Source: Verrucomicrobium sp. BvORR034
GTDB taxonomy: Bacteria; Verrucomicrobiota; Verrucomicrobiia; Verrucomicrobiales; Verrucomicrobiaceae
NCBI RefSeq assembly: GCF_000739635.1
Contig: NZ_BATQ01000085.1
Location: 62,001-126,000, forward strand
Length of the DNA stretch: 64,000 nucleotides
Reading direction: 5' to 3'
Shown: positions 51,200 through 60,294 of the stretch, in pieces
Layout of the letters: each line of letters begins with the position of its first letter
Position numbering within the stretch: the first letter of the stretch is position 1
Translations under genes and position numbers: made by a program
Notes under the pieces: generated by a model
Databases searched by the model: none
The model's input: the letters and a program-made list of their open reading frames with translations, nothing else
What the model was told of the DNA's origin: nothing

Positions 51200-53866
51200 T
51201 TACTTGGCCGCAGGCTTGCGGTTGAAGTTAAACCATTTGCGCTTTTCGTCCCGATGAGGCTCGGGATCCACGAGGGTAGCCTTGGGCACGACGCGGTCTG
51301 GAAAGACCTTGTACGCATCTTCGCCCACCTTGGTGCGAAGGTCTTCGCGCAGGCTGGCTCGCTGGAGGGAGCCGTCATCATTCACCACCATGGGCTGGAT
51401 GAAGATGACCAGTTCCTTGCGCTCCTTGCTGGTGACATCTTCGCGGAAAAGACGGCCAAGCCCGGGGATGCGGCTGAGAACGGGGATGCCCTCGGTGTCC
51501 TTTTTCTCGGTCTCGGTAATGAGCCCACCGAGTACAACGGTGTTACCGGTGGGAACCGTGACGGTGGTGGCGATCTGTTCCGTGCCGATGATAGGCACAT
51601 TGTTCTGGGCCACGATCTGGTTGCCGACCACGGTGTCGTTCACCTGGGCCACGCGGAGGGTCACATCGCCATCGGGATTGATGAGCGGAATGACTTCCAG
51701 CTTCAACACCACATCTTTGTAAGTGATGGTGGTCGTGACGTTGCCGGTGCCGTTGTTGTTGCTGCTGGCGTTGGCGAGGCTGGACTCCGGCACGGGAATG
51801 CTCTGGCCGCTAGTGATCACGGCGCGCTTGTTGTTTAAGGCAAACACACTGGGGCGGGAGAGCACCTTGAAGTTGTTGGTGGTCTCCAGGGCGGACACGA
51901 AGACGTCGAGGGACTGACCGAGCTGGCCATAGATGTTGAAGCCCTTCGCGTTGGCCAGTGCAGTCGTGATCAAGTTGTCGCGCATGTCGGCGACGTTGTT
52001 GTTCGTGATGATGTCTTCACGACCGGCAATGAAAGCGCTGGCCAGACCGCTGTTGCTGCCGGTGCTGACAAACTTCTGGAGGTAATCGACTCCCATTTGC
52101 ATGCCATCGCCCAGCGTGAGCTGGCCGATCACAGTCGCGAGGTACACCTGGGGGGACTTGCGGTCGAGTTTGTCGAGGAGCAGGTCCACCTTGTCCTGGT
52201 TTTCCTTGGGGCCGATGACGATGATCGCATTGGCCAGCGGGTCGGCGATAATGCGCGTCTTGTTGATCATGATCGAGATGGGGGCGTTGTCCTCTTCGGA
52301 CTCGATCAACTGGTCTGGACGGCTGCCCACGCCGGTAGAAGTGCCCGTGGTCGATGCGGAGGAGGAGGCACCGCTGAAAGTGCCGCCGCGGGCGGTGGTG
52401 TTGCTCCGGCCGGTGAGAAACTGGTTGCTGCTGGTGGTGAGGGCCTGGTTCTGCTGGGTGAGCGTGCCCCCCCCTGGGAGCTGGGTGGAGCCGCTGGTGG
52501 ATTCGCGCAACAGATCGGCCAGCACGGAAATCACGTCCACAGAGTAGATGTTCTTCAGCTTGCGCTCGTAGGGTGTGGGCACCTCCACGGGCTTGTCGAA
52601 CTCCAGGATGAGGCTGGTGATGTAAGTGTAGTCATCGGGCTCCGCGACGATGAGCACCTGGTTCAAGCGGGTGTCCGCCACCACTTGGGAGCTGGCGCGC
52701 ACCTTCTGGGCGTTCGGGTCGTTGGGGTTGTTGCGATTGCCCTGGGTGATCTGGATCTGCGGCTGCGCTTGCTGTTGGGGCTGCTGGTTGTTTCCTCCCA
52801 GATTGATGGCCTGACCACGGATGGTGGTGATGCCCTTGGTCTGCGAATCCGTGGCCTGGGCATCCAGTGTGGCCTGCACGATCTGTGCGACGGTGGCGGC
52901 ATCAGCATACTTCAGAGCCACGAACTTCGTCACCAGGGCGCTGGAGGTGGCGGGGGCGTCGATGACCTCACGAATGGCCACCAGCTGTTTCACGATGTTG
53001 GCGTTCTCCGTGATGAGCAGTCCGGCGGGAGCCAGCACCGGAGTGATGCGACCGTACGGGTTGAGCCCCACATGGCCACCGAGCATGGTCGCTGCCTCGG
53101 TGGGGTTCAGGAACGTGAGGGGCATGAAATAACTCACGATCGTCTCGTTGCTGGGGAGGTCCGAGGCGCTCTGATAAAAGCGCACCCCCTGGGAGAACTG
53201 GGCACCAGAGGTGCCCTGGGCCTTGGTCGAGAGGATGCGGGAACTGGTGCCGCCGGGCTCTGCCACAATGGCGTAGCCGTTGGTGAGCAGGGCGGCCTCG
53301 ATCAGCTTGATGGCCTCAGCTTTGTCCACCGGCTTGGGCGTAACGAGGCTGATGGTCTGACCTTCGAAGATGGCCGTGTCCTTGATCAGCGTCTTCTCCG
53401 TCAGACGCTCATAGATACCGAGAATGTCGGTGATCGTGTTGTTGGGGAACTGCAGGGAAACCTTGTCGCCCTCGATGCGGAAGGTTTCCACCTCCGAGCT
53501 GCTGCCGGGGCCAGAGCCGCCGCGGAAGCTGCCCCGCCCGCCAAAACCACCGCCGCCACTGAATGGCGAACCACCGCCGGGACCTCCGGGGCCTCCAGGA
53601 GCGCCCGGGCCCCCTGGGGCACTGGGAGGGGGACCGCCGGGTTGCGGAGCAGGCGCATCGTTCTGCACCACCAAGCCTTTGGTTTCCAGGCGATCTCCGG
53701 CGGGCACGCTTTGCAGCGCCCGGAACTGGGAAGGGCTGGTGGAGGTGCTGGGGTTCGAGGTGTTGCCGCGAATCTGCGCTTGGGCCGCAGTGCTCAGGAG
53801 ACATCCTGCCAGAAGGGGCAGGCAATGCTTCAGGCTGGGACTATGCGAGAGGATGGGGAGACGCAT
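51200..53866 (-). CDS. gspD: type II secretion secretin GspD
   Basis: The 888-aa outer-membrane secretin has a signal peptide (PLLAGCLLSTAAQA), then ~120 residues of Pro/Gly-rich low-complexity (GGPPPSAPGGPGAPGGPGGP, GGGGFGGRGSFRGGSG) before the N0-like region (IEGDKVSLQFPNNTITDIL). N1-N3-type ring-building repeats follow (~210-570), with inserts rich in Gly, Gln and Ser. The secretin domain includes VYLATVIGQLTLGDGMQMGV, RPSVFALNNKRAVITSGQSI and the end VTVPTGNTVVLGGLITETEK, PVLSRIPGLGRLF. It is the last gene of the operon, before the terminator. The low-complexity head is unusual for GspD. Confidence 0.93.
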   Translation of the reverse strand: MRLPILSHSPSLKHCLPLLAGCLLSTAAQAQIRGNTSNPSTSTSPSQFRALQSVPAGDRLETKGLVVQNDAPAPQPGGPPPSAPGGPGAPGGPGGPGGGSPFSGGGGFGGRGSFRGGSGPGSSSEVETFRIEGDKVSLQFPNNTITDILGIYERLTEKTLIKDTAIFEGQTISLVTPKPVDKAEAIKLIEAALLTNGYAIVAEPGGTSSRILSTKAQGTSGAQFSQGVRFYQSASDLPSNETIVSYFMPLTFLNPTEAATMLGGHVGLNPYGRITPVLAPAGLLITENANIVKQLVAIREVIDAPATSSALVTKFVALKYADAATVAQIVQATLDAQATDSQTKGITTIRGQAINLGGNNQQPQQQAQPQIQITQGNRNNPNDPNAQKVRASSQVVADTRLNQVLIVAEPDDYTYITSLILEFDKPVEVPTPYERKLKNIYSVDVISVLADLLRESTSGSTQLPGGGTLTQQNQALTTSSNQFLTGRSNTTARGGTFSGASSSASTTGTSTGVGSRPDQLIESEEDNAPISIMINKTRIIADPLANAIIVIGPKENQDKVDLLLDKLDRKSPQVYLATVIGQLTLGDGMQMGVDYLQKFVSTGSNSGLASAFIAGREDIITNNNVADMRDNLITTALANAKGFNIYGQLGQSLDVFVSALETTNNFKVLSRPSVFALNNKRAVITSGQSIPVPESSLANASSNNNGTGNVTTTITYKDVVLKLEVIPLINPDGDVTLRVAQVNDTVVGNQIVAQNNVPIIGTEQIATTVTVPTGNTVVLGGLITETEKKDTEGIPVLSRIPGLGRLFREDVTSKERKELVIFIQPMVVNDDGSLQRASLREDLRTKVGEDAYKVFPDRVVPKATLVDPEPHRDEKRKWFNFNRKPAAK

Positions 53867-53963
53867 GAGGAAGTGAGAAGAGTGAAAAGGGAGTCGGTCG
53901 ATGCGATGGCAGAGTGGAAGGGGGAGGCTGGGAGTGCTCGTTCAGACGAGGGCGGCGTGGTGG

Positions 53964-54620
53964 TCAACGTCCGCCTTTGTCCTCCCGTTCCACGCGTTCG
54001 AAGATCTTTTTGGCGTAGGAGGTCCGTTCTTCCGGGGTGGCGTTCTGCATTTTCTCGCGGGAGTCGCGCATCTCATGGATGAACTTCTCGCGTGCTTTCT
54101 CAGAGAGGGACATGAAACGCTGGCGATCTTCCTCGCTGGGCCCGCGGCGTTCGCGGCTCGGACCATCGCCGCCTCCGCGATGTTCGGAACCGCCGGGGCG
54201 ATAGCCGCCTTTTTTCATGGACTCGGGGGAAAGTTGCTCGTTGCTGTAGCGCACGGTGACCATTTCCGCTCCGACCATGATCTTGGCCTGGGTACGGCTG
54301 AGCTGCACTGTGGCGCTGGTTTCTGCCAGCTTCCAGCCTTGGGCATTGGGCGTCTCACTGACCACGAAGTTTTCCTTGGTCTGCTTGTTCAGAATGGTGG
54401 CCACAGGCTTGCCCTCAATATAGGCGATGCCGGTGAGCACCAGGGAATCGGAGAGATCGAGCGAGCGGGTGAATGGCGGTGCCGCCAGCAATCCGTCGGC
54501 GACGCTGGGATCAAACGACTTGGGAAGATCCGGATCGGTGGCCGGCTGATCCACAGCCATGACCCACGCAGGTGCCAGGCCGAGGACGGCGGCGAGTCGA
54601 AGGAAAAAGGAAGCTTTCAT
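53964..54620 (-). CDS. uncharacterised exported protein in the T2SS operon, paralogue of 999-1616
   Basis: The 218-aa protein has a signal peptide (MKASFFLRLAAVLGLAPAWV, cleaved near VMAVDQ). The middle domain carries LVLTGIAYIEGKPVATI, NAQGWKLAETSATVQL and VTVRYSNEQLSPES, matching the protein at 999-1616. A Gly/Arg-rich link (GGYRPGGSEHRGGGDGPSRE) and a charged, helical tail (RQRFMSLSEKAREKFIHEMR) follow. It lies between gspM and gspD, where a GspC/N-like or secretin-linker role would be expected; no gspC is seen in the operon. That position makes it a candidate accessory, which is inference. Confidence 0.7.
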   Translation of the reverse strand: MKASFFLRLAAVLGLAPAWVMAVDQPATDPDLPKSFDPSVADGLLAAPPFTRSLDLSDSLVLTGIAYIEGKPVATILNKQTKENFVVSETPNAQGWKLAETSATVQLSRTQAKIMVGAEMVTVRYSNEQLSPESMKKGGYRPGGSEHRGGGDGPSRERRGPSEEDRQRFMSLSEKAREKFIHEMRDSREKMQNATPEERTSYAKKIFERVEREDKGGR

Positions 54621-54634
54621 GGCAGGGTTTTGGT

Positions 54635-55327
54635 TTAGCTGGCGAGGGGATTGGGAACCTCCAGGGGCGATGTCATTTCCAAAGGATTGTCCACCGGAAC
54701 CGGGGCCGGAGCGGGAACTGGCGCAGGAGCAGGTTCAGCGGCTGGCTGGGGCTGGATGTGGGGTTCTGGCGGTGCGGCATTCGGGGGTGGATTAGGATTG
54801 AACCACCGCGCCACCGTGATGTTGCACTGAGCTTGCGGAGTCTTTTCGCGAGAGCGGGCGTCCAGCTCCAGCTCGATGTTTTTCACCGCGGTGAATTTCT
54901 CTGGAGACTGCAGGGTCAGCAGCCAGCGCAGCATGATCTCCTGGTCGCCCTTGAGGCGGAGGTTGACGGCCACTTCATTGGCGTGGTCGAGCGCAAGGGC
55001 CTCCAGCAGGGTTTCGTTCTCCACCTTCAAGCCGAGGTCCAGGGCCTGGTTGCGCAGATCCTCCAGCAGCTGACCTTGCGACTTTCCGGCGGAGTTCGTG
55101 TAGGGCATGGACTTGTTCAACCATGCCAGCCTCTTGGTCCAGAAGGGGCGGTCGTTGAGCAACATGCTGTCACCCACTGTCTGTTTCTTGAGCGTGTCCA
55201 GGTTCGAGGTCAAAGCTTTGCGGCGGGAGTTGAACTCCTGAAACGCGTAGGCATTGACGCCCAGAACGATGGTGACGACGCACAGCGTGAGCAGGCGTTT
55301 TTCACGGGTGTTGAGGCTTCGTTTCAC
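54635..55327 (-). CDS. type II secretion GspM/PilO-like protein
   Basis: The GTG at 55327 gives VKRSLNTREKRLLTLCVVTI, the usual short basic tail plus single membrane helix of GspM-type proteins. A TTG start at 55393 would add a non-conserved stretch overlapping the upstream gene. A coiled-coil segment (QEFNSRRKALTSNLDTLKKQ) leads to a ferredoxin-like periplasmic domain (LEALALDHANEVAVNLRLKG). The C-terminal ~50 residues are Pro/Ala-rich (PAPVPAPAPVPVDNP). It should couple with the GspL-like protein in the inner-membrane platform. Confidence 0.75.
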   Translation of the reverse strand: MKRSLNTREKRLLTLCVVTIVLGVNAYAFQEFNSRRKALTSNLDTLKKQTVGDSMLLNDRPFWTKRLAWLNKSMPYTNSAGKSQGQLLEDLRNQALDLGLKVENETLLEALALDHANEVAVNLRLKGDQEIMLRWLLTLQSPEKFTAVKNIELELDARSREKTPQAQCNITVARWFNPNPPPNAAPPEPHIQPQPAAEPAPAPVPAPAPVPVDNPLEMTSPLEVPNPLAS

Positions 55328-55379
55328 AAGTGGAGAAAAAGGGGAAAAGGAATGGGGGGGAGGTCTCGCGTGCCGGGTA

Positions 55380-56597
55380 CTAGGCGCCTTCAAGCTTCCC
55401 CTGGATGCGGAAGGAGGCGACCTTGTCCTTCATGGTAGGGGTGGGCATGGACCAGGTGTACCGGCTCAACGTGGGGTGCTTCTTCAAGTCCTCCAGAAAC
55501 TGGGAGGCGGTTTGCGCATCGCGGGCTTCCCCGCGGAGTTCGACCTCAGCCAGTTTGGCTTCGAACCGCTTCAACACGATGCCGCTGGGGGGCATGAGGT
55601 TGGTGATGTGGCTGAGCTGCACCATGGGGTAGCGCTGCACGTCTGTGGCTGCCTCCAGAGTTCTCCAGCGTTGCGCGGTCGAGCGCACATCCGCAGCGGG
55701 CTGCTTGATCACGGCTGCCTGGTTTTCCAGGGTGGCAGCGTCTTTCTGCAACTGCTGCAGGTACCACCAGGCCATGGCGCAGATCACGGCGTAGATCAGC
55801 GCCAGCAGCATGAGCACCGACATGAGGCGACGGCGCGTCTCCTTGCTGGCCTGAGCCTGGTACACCGCCACGGGCAGCAGCTTGGGGAAGGCTTCGAGAC
55901 TCTGCGTGCGATTGGGCTGAAGCGTGGGCACATGCTCCAGGGCGATGGGGGTGTGCTTGCGCAGTTCCGTGCGCAGGGAGCCCAGATGAGCCCCTACCAG
56001 GGTGGCACCACGCAGGACGCCGAAGCCCTCCTGAGCCTCCAGACTGAGTCTTGCGATCTCCAGTTCCCGCGCCAGATCGACGGGTGCCATATCGCTGGTG
56101 CCCAGAATGTGGCAGTGCCAGAGCTTGCCCGACTGGCTGGCCGCGAGGACCAGATGGCCCTGCTCCTCCATGACCACGAGCTCTCCCGGCGGCAGGGCCA
56201 GCAGGCGGAGGGCGGCAGTGTACTTGGCGGCATGCTTCACCGCCAGTTCAGCAGGGAAGGGCTGGAGCAGCACATCCACGCTCACCAACATCTGGCCGCC
56301 TTGATTGCCCAGCACATGCCATGCAAAATTGGGCACAGGAGCTTTCTCCACCAATATGCCACGGCGCTCCAACTGGGCTTCCACCATCGAGCCGAACAGG
56401 GCAGGCTCCACCTGCGGGAGGATGAGACCGACCGTGCGGCAGGCGGTGGCGGGAAGGCCAACCACGATGGGCTTGGAGGTTTCCCGGCATTCCGCCGGTG
56501 CCTCCACCTGTTCAGAGGTGGTTGCAGAGGTGGATTTCCAAAGTCTCCAAGTGAGCTCGGAATCGGGAAGGAGGAAGCTGGCGGCGCCTGAGGACAT
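55380..56597 (-). CDS. type II secretion GspL-like (PilM/PilN-type) protein
   Basis: The 405-aa protein has an N-terminal cytoplasmic actin-like region (IVVGLPATACRTVGLILPQV; ELVVMEEQGHLVLAASQS), then a membrane helix near residues 255-275 (LMSVLMLLALIYAVICAMAW), a coiled coil (LQQLQKDAATLENQAAVIK) and a periplasmic PilN-like domain (VLKRFEAKLAEVELRGEARD). This is the GspL layout: GspE-binding in the cytoplasm and GspM-binding outside. Sequence is divergent from E. coli/Pseudomonas GspL; assignment rests on topology and operon position between gspK and gspM. Confidence 0.75.
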   Translation of the reverse strand: MSSGAASFLLPDSELTWRLWKSTSATTSEQVEAPAECRETSKPIVVGLPATACRTVGLILPQVEPALFGSMVEAQLERRGILVEKAPVPNFAWHVLGNQGGQMLVSVDVLLQPFPAELAVKHAAKYTAALRLLALPPGELVVMEEQGHLVLAASQSGKLWHCHILGTSDMAPVDLARELEIARLSLEAQEGFGVLRGATLVGAHLGSLRTELRKHTPIALEHVPTLQPNRTQSLEAFPKLLPVAVYQAQASKETRRRLMSVLMLLALIYAVICAMAWWYLQQLQKDAATLENQAAVIKQPAADVRSTAQRWRTLEAATDVQRYPMVQLSHITNLMPPSGIVLKRFEAKLAEVELRGEARDAQTASQFLEDLKKHPTLSRYTWSMPTPTMKDKVASFRIQGKLEGA

Positions 56598-56607
56598 GTG
56601 AGAAGGG

Positions 56608-57555
56608 CTACTCTTCGGTGCGTGCGAGATAGTTCAACGAACCGTCTTCCTGCCGTCTGGCAATCACGACGATTTTGTACCGTTGTTCACCGACCCGGCC
56701 CGTGCTTTCCACGCGGCGAGTGAGGTGATCGGTGGTGATGTAAGAGGCCAGGGAGGTGGACGTGGCAGAGTCCATGCCCAGGAGTTGTTCGGCCTTGGAG
56801 GTGGTCAGGGTGACGTCGTCCTCCGTGCCGGCCACGCCATCGGGACCGCTGCGTTCGCGGATGAGCGTGTCGGCATCGCCCTGCTCGGCATCGGCCACGG
56901 CCATGAGCACATCGGCCGGGGCGTAGTTGAGATCGATCAAGCCATCGCCGTAGATGCTGAAGTAGTTCCGCCAGTCGGGCTTGGCCCGCTCCACGGCATC
57001 CATGCCGCGCACCAGCAGCATCTCCTCCAGGGAGGTGAAGCCCTGCTGACGGGGGAAGTCGGCGAAACCACGGGACTCGTAGTAGTCCTTCTCCGCCCCC
57101 TGGGAGCGCAGGTCCTCATTGGTATCCACCCAGTCCGCCAGGGAGTCGGCGGCCACGTTGGCCTCCTCCGGCGTGAGTTTCCAGAGGATGAAGAGATTGT
57201 AGATTATTTCCCGATACTTGACGTCGGTGATGTAGTTGATGGGGATGCGGGAGCCTTCTGAGGAAATAACCACCTCGAAACCGCTGTCCGTGCCGGTCTG
57301 CTGCTTCAGCACCGGATCGCCGGGCTTGATCTGCGGGTGCAGCCCGACCGCGATGCCGCACTCTGCCAGATTCAGCGCGCGGAAGGCCTGGGATTCCTGG
57401 CCGTTTTCCGCCTGGCTGTAGTGCATCAACTCCACCGTGCCCATGACCGTGATGGACATCATGATGATGGCGGCAAGCACAAGCATGAGGGCGGAGCCGC
57501 GAGGCCTGTGCCCGCGTTTTCCCGCTGCTGTGCTGTCATGTGCAAGTGTCACCAT
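56608..57555 (-). CDS. gspK: type II secretion minor pseudopilin GspK
   Basis: The 315-aa protein starts with a prepilin-like region: basic GKRGHRPRGSA then LMLVLAAIIMMSITVMGTV, with Ala-Leu rather than the classic FTLIE. GspK's diagnostic alpha domain is present: ADSLADWVDTNEDLRSQGAE, YYESRGFADFPRQQGFTSLE, EEMLLVRGMD and LIDLNYAPADVLMAV. It caps the pseudopilus tip with GspI and GspJ. It is between gspJ and the gspL-like gene. Confidence 0.88.
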   Translation of the reverse strand: MVTLAHDSTAAGKRGHRPRGSALMLVLAAIIMMSITVMGTVELMHYSQAENGQESQAFRALNLAECGIAVGLHPQIKPGDPVLKQQTGTDSGFEVVISSEGSRIPINYITDVKYREIIYNLFILWKLTPEEANVAADSLADWVDTNEDLRSQGAEKDYYESRGFADFPRQQGFTSLEEMLLVRGMDAVERAKPDWRNYFSIYGDGLIDLNYAPADVLMAVADAEQGDADTLIRERSGPDGVAGTEDDVTLTTSKAEQLLGMDSATSTSLASYITTDHLTRRVESTGRVGEQRYKIVVIARRQEDGSLNYLARTEE

Positions 57556-57566
57556 TTGAGGAACTT

Positions 57567-58622
57567 CTACCTGCCGCCTCCGGTTGAACCACCGCCGCCG
57601 CCACTTGGTTGCGCGCCGCCACCAGAATTTCCGGAGCCGCCACCGCCCCCGCCGCGGGGACCGCCGCCACCGCCACCGCGCTGGCCACCCTGACCTTGGC
57701 CGCCTTGGCCTTGACCCTGGCCGCCGCCGTCGCGTCCGCCACCGTTTCCACGTCCACCCCGGTCGCCGCCGCCGCCGCGTCCACCGCGATCACCACCACC
57801 TTGATTGTTGTTCCCACCGCCGCCAGCGTTGTTGTTGCCGCCACCGGTCTGGGTGGAACTGGAGCTGCTCGTGCTGGGCCGGAGGGCCGCATTGGCCTCG
57901 GTCAGCTTCGTGGTAGGCAGGGCAAAGACAGCGCGCAGGGGCAGGGTGCGATCCTTCAGAAGAAGGTTCATCTCCACCAGCGGGGGGAGATCGGTGTCTT
58001 CCCATTCTTCTTCCCAGACGTCTTCATCCTGTTTGTAGAAGCGCCAGTTCAGGCTCACCACGTCACTGAGCAGAGGCATCCAGTAGCGGCCCTGATCGTC
58101 CGGAGCGGCCAGCCCATCGCCAGCGGCCCGGGTGACGCCGGCGGACTGGCCCACCTGGGTGGGGATGATGTCCTCCCGGCTGATGCCCAGATAATAGAGG
58201 CGGGTGCCCTGGGGATTGGACTCGGCGGACTCTGTGGCGGCATAGTCCGGCCGGATGCCCAGAATGGTGTCCTTGTAGCTCATGGGCGAGTAGCCATAGC
58301 TAAAGGCCTCCGGTGCGCCGCTAATGGTTAGCTCCTGAATCGGGGGCGTGGCCGTCTCTGTCACCTTGAGGGTCAGAATGGCGGTGACTGGCAGGTTCTG
58401 AAACATGTGGCGGCACAGGGCGACGTAACGGTTCACCTCGTCGTTCTCCTGCTGAATCTGCCGGGTGTCCACGGCGGTGCGGACGGAGACGCGCACGATG
58501 CCAAAGACCATGCCGCTCAGCAGGGCGAGCAGGGTGAGCGCCATGATCATCTCCAGCAGGGTGAACCCGCCAGCAGATGCGCGGCTAGTTGTTGCTGGAT
58601 TGGGTCTGTTTCTTGTAAACAT
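57567..58622 (-). CDS. gspJ: type II secretion minor pseudopilin GspJ with Gly-rich tail
   Basis: From the ATG at 58622 the ~351-aa protein has the prepilin signal GGFTLLEMIMALTLLALLSG, with cleavage after Gly, and a GspJ-type beta domain (VSVRTAVDTRQIQQENDEVN; WRFYKQDEDVWEEEWEDTDL). The final ~95 residues are low-complexity Gly/Arg/Asn/Gln (for example GGDRGGRGGGGDRGGRGNGG) ending in GGGGGSTGGGR, an extension not usual in GspJ. Start overlaps the end of gspI by 38 bp. Typical GspJ proteins are ~200 aa, so this is long. Confidence 0.85.
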   Translation of the reverse strand: MFTRNRPNPATTSRASAGGFTLLEMIMALTLLALLSGMVFGIVRVSVRTAVDTRQIQQENDEVNRYVALCRHMFQNLPVTAILTLKVTETATPPIQELTISGAPEAFSYGYSPMSYKDTILGIRPDYAATESAESNPQGTRLYYLGISREDIIPTQVGQSAGVTRAAGDGLAAPDDQGRYWMPLLSDVVSLNWRFYKQDEDVWEEEWEDTDLPPLVEMNLLLKDRTLPLRAVFALPTTKLTEANAALRPSTSSSSSTQTGGGNNNAGGGGNNNQGGGDRGGRGGGGDRGGRGNGGGRDGGGQGQGQGGQGQGGQRGGGGGGPRGGGGGGSGNSGGGAQPSGGGGGSTGGGR

Positions 58623-59022
58623 AGATGTCCAGCGCCTCCTCCCGCTGCTCGGCCCCGACGTCATAAGTCACTGCGACCCGCAGGGTGTAGAGGTCGCTGA
58701 GCACGGTGCCATTGCGGTCTTTCAAAGTAAGGGGCTCGGCCGCGCTGTTGTAAGTCACGCCCAGGCGTGGATCGGTGTAAGTCTGCGTCAGCTCGGACAG
58801 GGGCTTGCGCCGGACCTCCTCCAGGAAAGAGCGCAGACCCATGCGGATGTCGTTCTCGCGGTTCAGCACCGAGGACGTCTGGATGGCCATCTGCAATGTG
58901 CGGGCCAGGCTCATGACCGCGATGGAGAAGATGATGAGGGCAAGAATGAGTTCCAGCAGCACATAGCCGCCGGGCCGACGGCGCGAACCGGGGGCGGAGG
59001 AGGGGGCGGCGTGCGTCTTCAT
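58585..59022 (-). CDS. gspI: type II secretion minor pseudopilin GspI
   Basis: With the ATG at 59022 the protein is ~145 aa and carries a prepilin segment RPGGYVLLELILALIIFSIA (Gly-Tyr in place of Gly-Phe, Glu at +5). The rest fits a small GspI-type pseudopilin (LRSFLEEVRRKPLSELTQTY; EPLTLKDRNGTVLSDLYTLR). It lies between gspH and gspJ, overlapping gspJ. It should join GspJ and GspK at the pseudopilus tip. Confidence 0.8.
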   Translation of the reverse strand: MKTHAAPSSAPGSRRRPGGYVLLELILALIIFSIAVMSLARTLQMAIQTSSVLNRENDIRMGLRSFLEEVRRKPLSELTQTYTDPRLGVTYNSAAEPLTLKDRNGTVLSDLYTLRVAVTYDVGAEQREEALDIYVYKKQTQSSNN

Positions 59023-59030
59023 GGCGGAGA

Positions 59031-59735
59031 TCAAAGTGTGGTGGCGGTCTCCTTCACAATGTCGGCGGTCAGGGCGCTGAAGTCGGCCGTAAAGACGTTG
59101 TTCTGCAATTGCAAGGTCACGGTAATAGGGGTGACCATGCCGCTGGGTTGAAAGACCCATAGCTTGACCGCGTCGGCCGCGATGGGCACGGGTTCGGACT
59201 CATGCCACTCCCGCACGCTTACCGTCATGCCCTCTGGCAATGGGACGGACTCCACCCAATCTTTGAAGACGGGGGCTGGGGCGGCGTCCCCAGGGTTGAG
59301 CGGGGAGGAGGCCACGGGCGACTGGTCGTTGGGCAGCAGACCAGCTTCTTCCTTCTGCTGCGTCTCAATGGCGGAGCGCTGGATGAACTCCTCGATCTGC
59401 GCGGCCTGTAGATAAGGGCTGATGTAACGGGTGGCCTTGAACCCGGTGCTGGTGAAGGCGATCTGATAGGGGCGACGGTCCTTCATCGCCCGCAGGCGGG
59501 TCTCTTTGGCCAGCTTGGCCAGGGAGTTGAGCGGTTCGCGGGCCTGGGCGGCCTCACGCAGCCCGTACACACTGGGGATGGCGGCCGCCATGAGCAGGGC
59601 CAGCAGGGTGAGCACCAGCACCAGCTCCAGCAGCGTGAAGGCCGGGGAGGCACCGGCACGATTGCCCCACCGGATGCCGCTCTTGAAAAGAGGGCCTCCA
59701 GTGGTCTGGTCGTGCCTGGTGATCCGGGGATCCAT
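59031..59735 (-). CDS. gspH: type II secretion minor pseudopilin GspH
   Basis: The 234-aa protein has the prepilin methylation motif PAFTLLELVLVLTLLALLMA preceded by a ~30-aa leader that is longer than usual (Ala-Phe at the cleavage site instead of Gly-Phe). After it comes a GspH-like beta domain (LAKETRLRAMKDRRPYQIAF; VKLWVFQPSGMVTPITVTLQ). It is between gspG and gspI in the usual order. Confidence 0.82.
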   Translation of the reverse strand: MDPRITRHDQTTGGPLFKSGIRWGNRAGASPAFTLLELVLVLTLLALLMAAAIPSVYGLREAAQAREPLNSLAKLAKETRLRAMKDRRPYQIAFTSTGFKATRYISPYLQAAQIEEFIQRSAIETQQKEEAGLLPNDQSPVASSPLNPGDAAPAPVFKDWVESVPLPEGMTVSVREWHESEPVPIAADAVKLWVFQPSGMVTPITVTLQLQNNVFTADFSALTADIVKETATTL

Positions 59736-59765
59736 GGGGGTGTTATTCCAGAGGATGCGAAAGCC

Positions 59766-60230
59766 TTACTTGGCCTCTACGGCCTTCCAGTTGCCGATGT
59801 CATCGGCCGTGTTTTCCTGGCCGTCCTTGCCCACGGAGTACACGTCATAGGGGTCCTTGGACTTCTGGGCGGGATAGCGGTACTTGTAGGGCTGCTTCCA
59901 CGGATCGCTGGGGATCTCGTTCATGTAGCGGTTCCAGCGCTCAGGCAGCGGCGCGGTGGTGGGCTTTTCCGTGAGGGCCATGATACCCTGCTCGGTGGTG
60001 GGGTAGCGGCCTGCGCCATAGGAGTAGGCGTCCAGCGCGGTGCTGATGGTCTGAATGTCGCCCTTCACGCGATCTGCTTGGGCTCCTTCCACGAGGCCAC
60101 CGCGATTGAGCACGGTGATGGCGGCGCCCATGATGAGCGCGAGCAACGTGAGCACGAGCACGAGTTCAATGAGGGTGAAGCCTCGCGCAGATCGGCGGTG
60201 GCGCAGAGGGGTGATAGAGGTCGTATTCAT
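59766..60230 (-). CDS. gspG: type II secretion major pseudopilin GspG
   Basis: The 154-aa major pseudopilin has the classic signal RRSARGFTLIELVLVLTLLA, then the GspG body: DRVKGDIQTISTALDAYSYG, GRYPTTEQGIMALTEKP and the C-terminal loop SDPWKQPYKYRYP with YSVGKDGQENTADDIGNW, which contains the Asp/Asn residues that bind Ca2+ in GspG. Cleavage by a prepilin peptidase is expected; that gene is not in the window. Confidence 0.95.
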   Translation of the reverse strand: MNTTSITPLRHRRSARGFTLIELVLVLTLLALIMGAAITVLNRGGLVEGAQADRVKGDIQTISTALDAYSYGAGRYPTTEQGIMALTEKPTTAPLPERWNRYMNEIPSDPWKQPYKYRYPAQKSKDPYDVYSVGKDGQENTADDIGNWKAVEAK

Positions 60231-60294
60231 GCGGGTGGGTGTAGGTTGGAGGGGTCGTGGGTTGCGGTTGTGTTGAGGAGAAAGGAAAGGGGAA

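Noticed and set aside
52097-54082. 661-residue plus-strand frame across gspD
   Set aside because: Reads opposite the secretin and its spacer; Gly/Leu/Asp-rich shadow with no recognisable domain.
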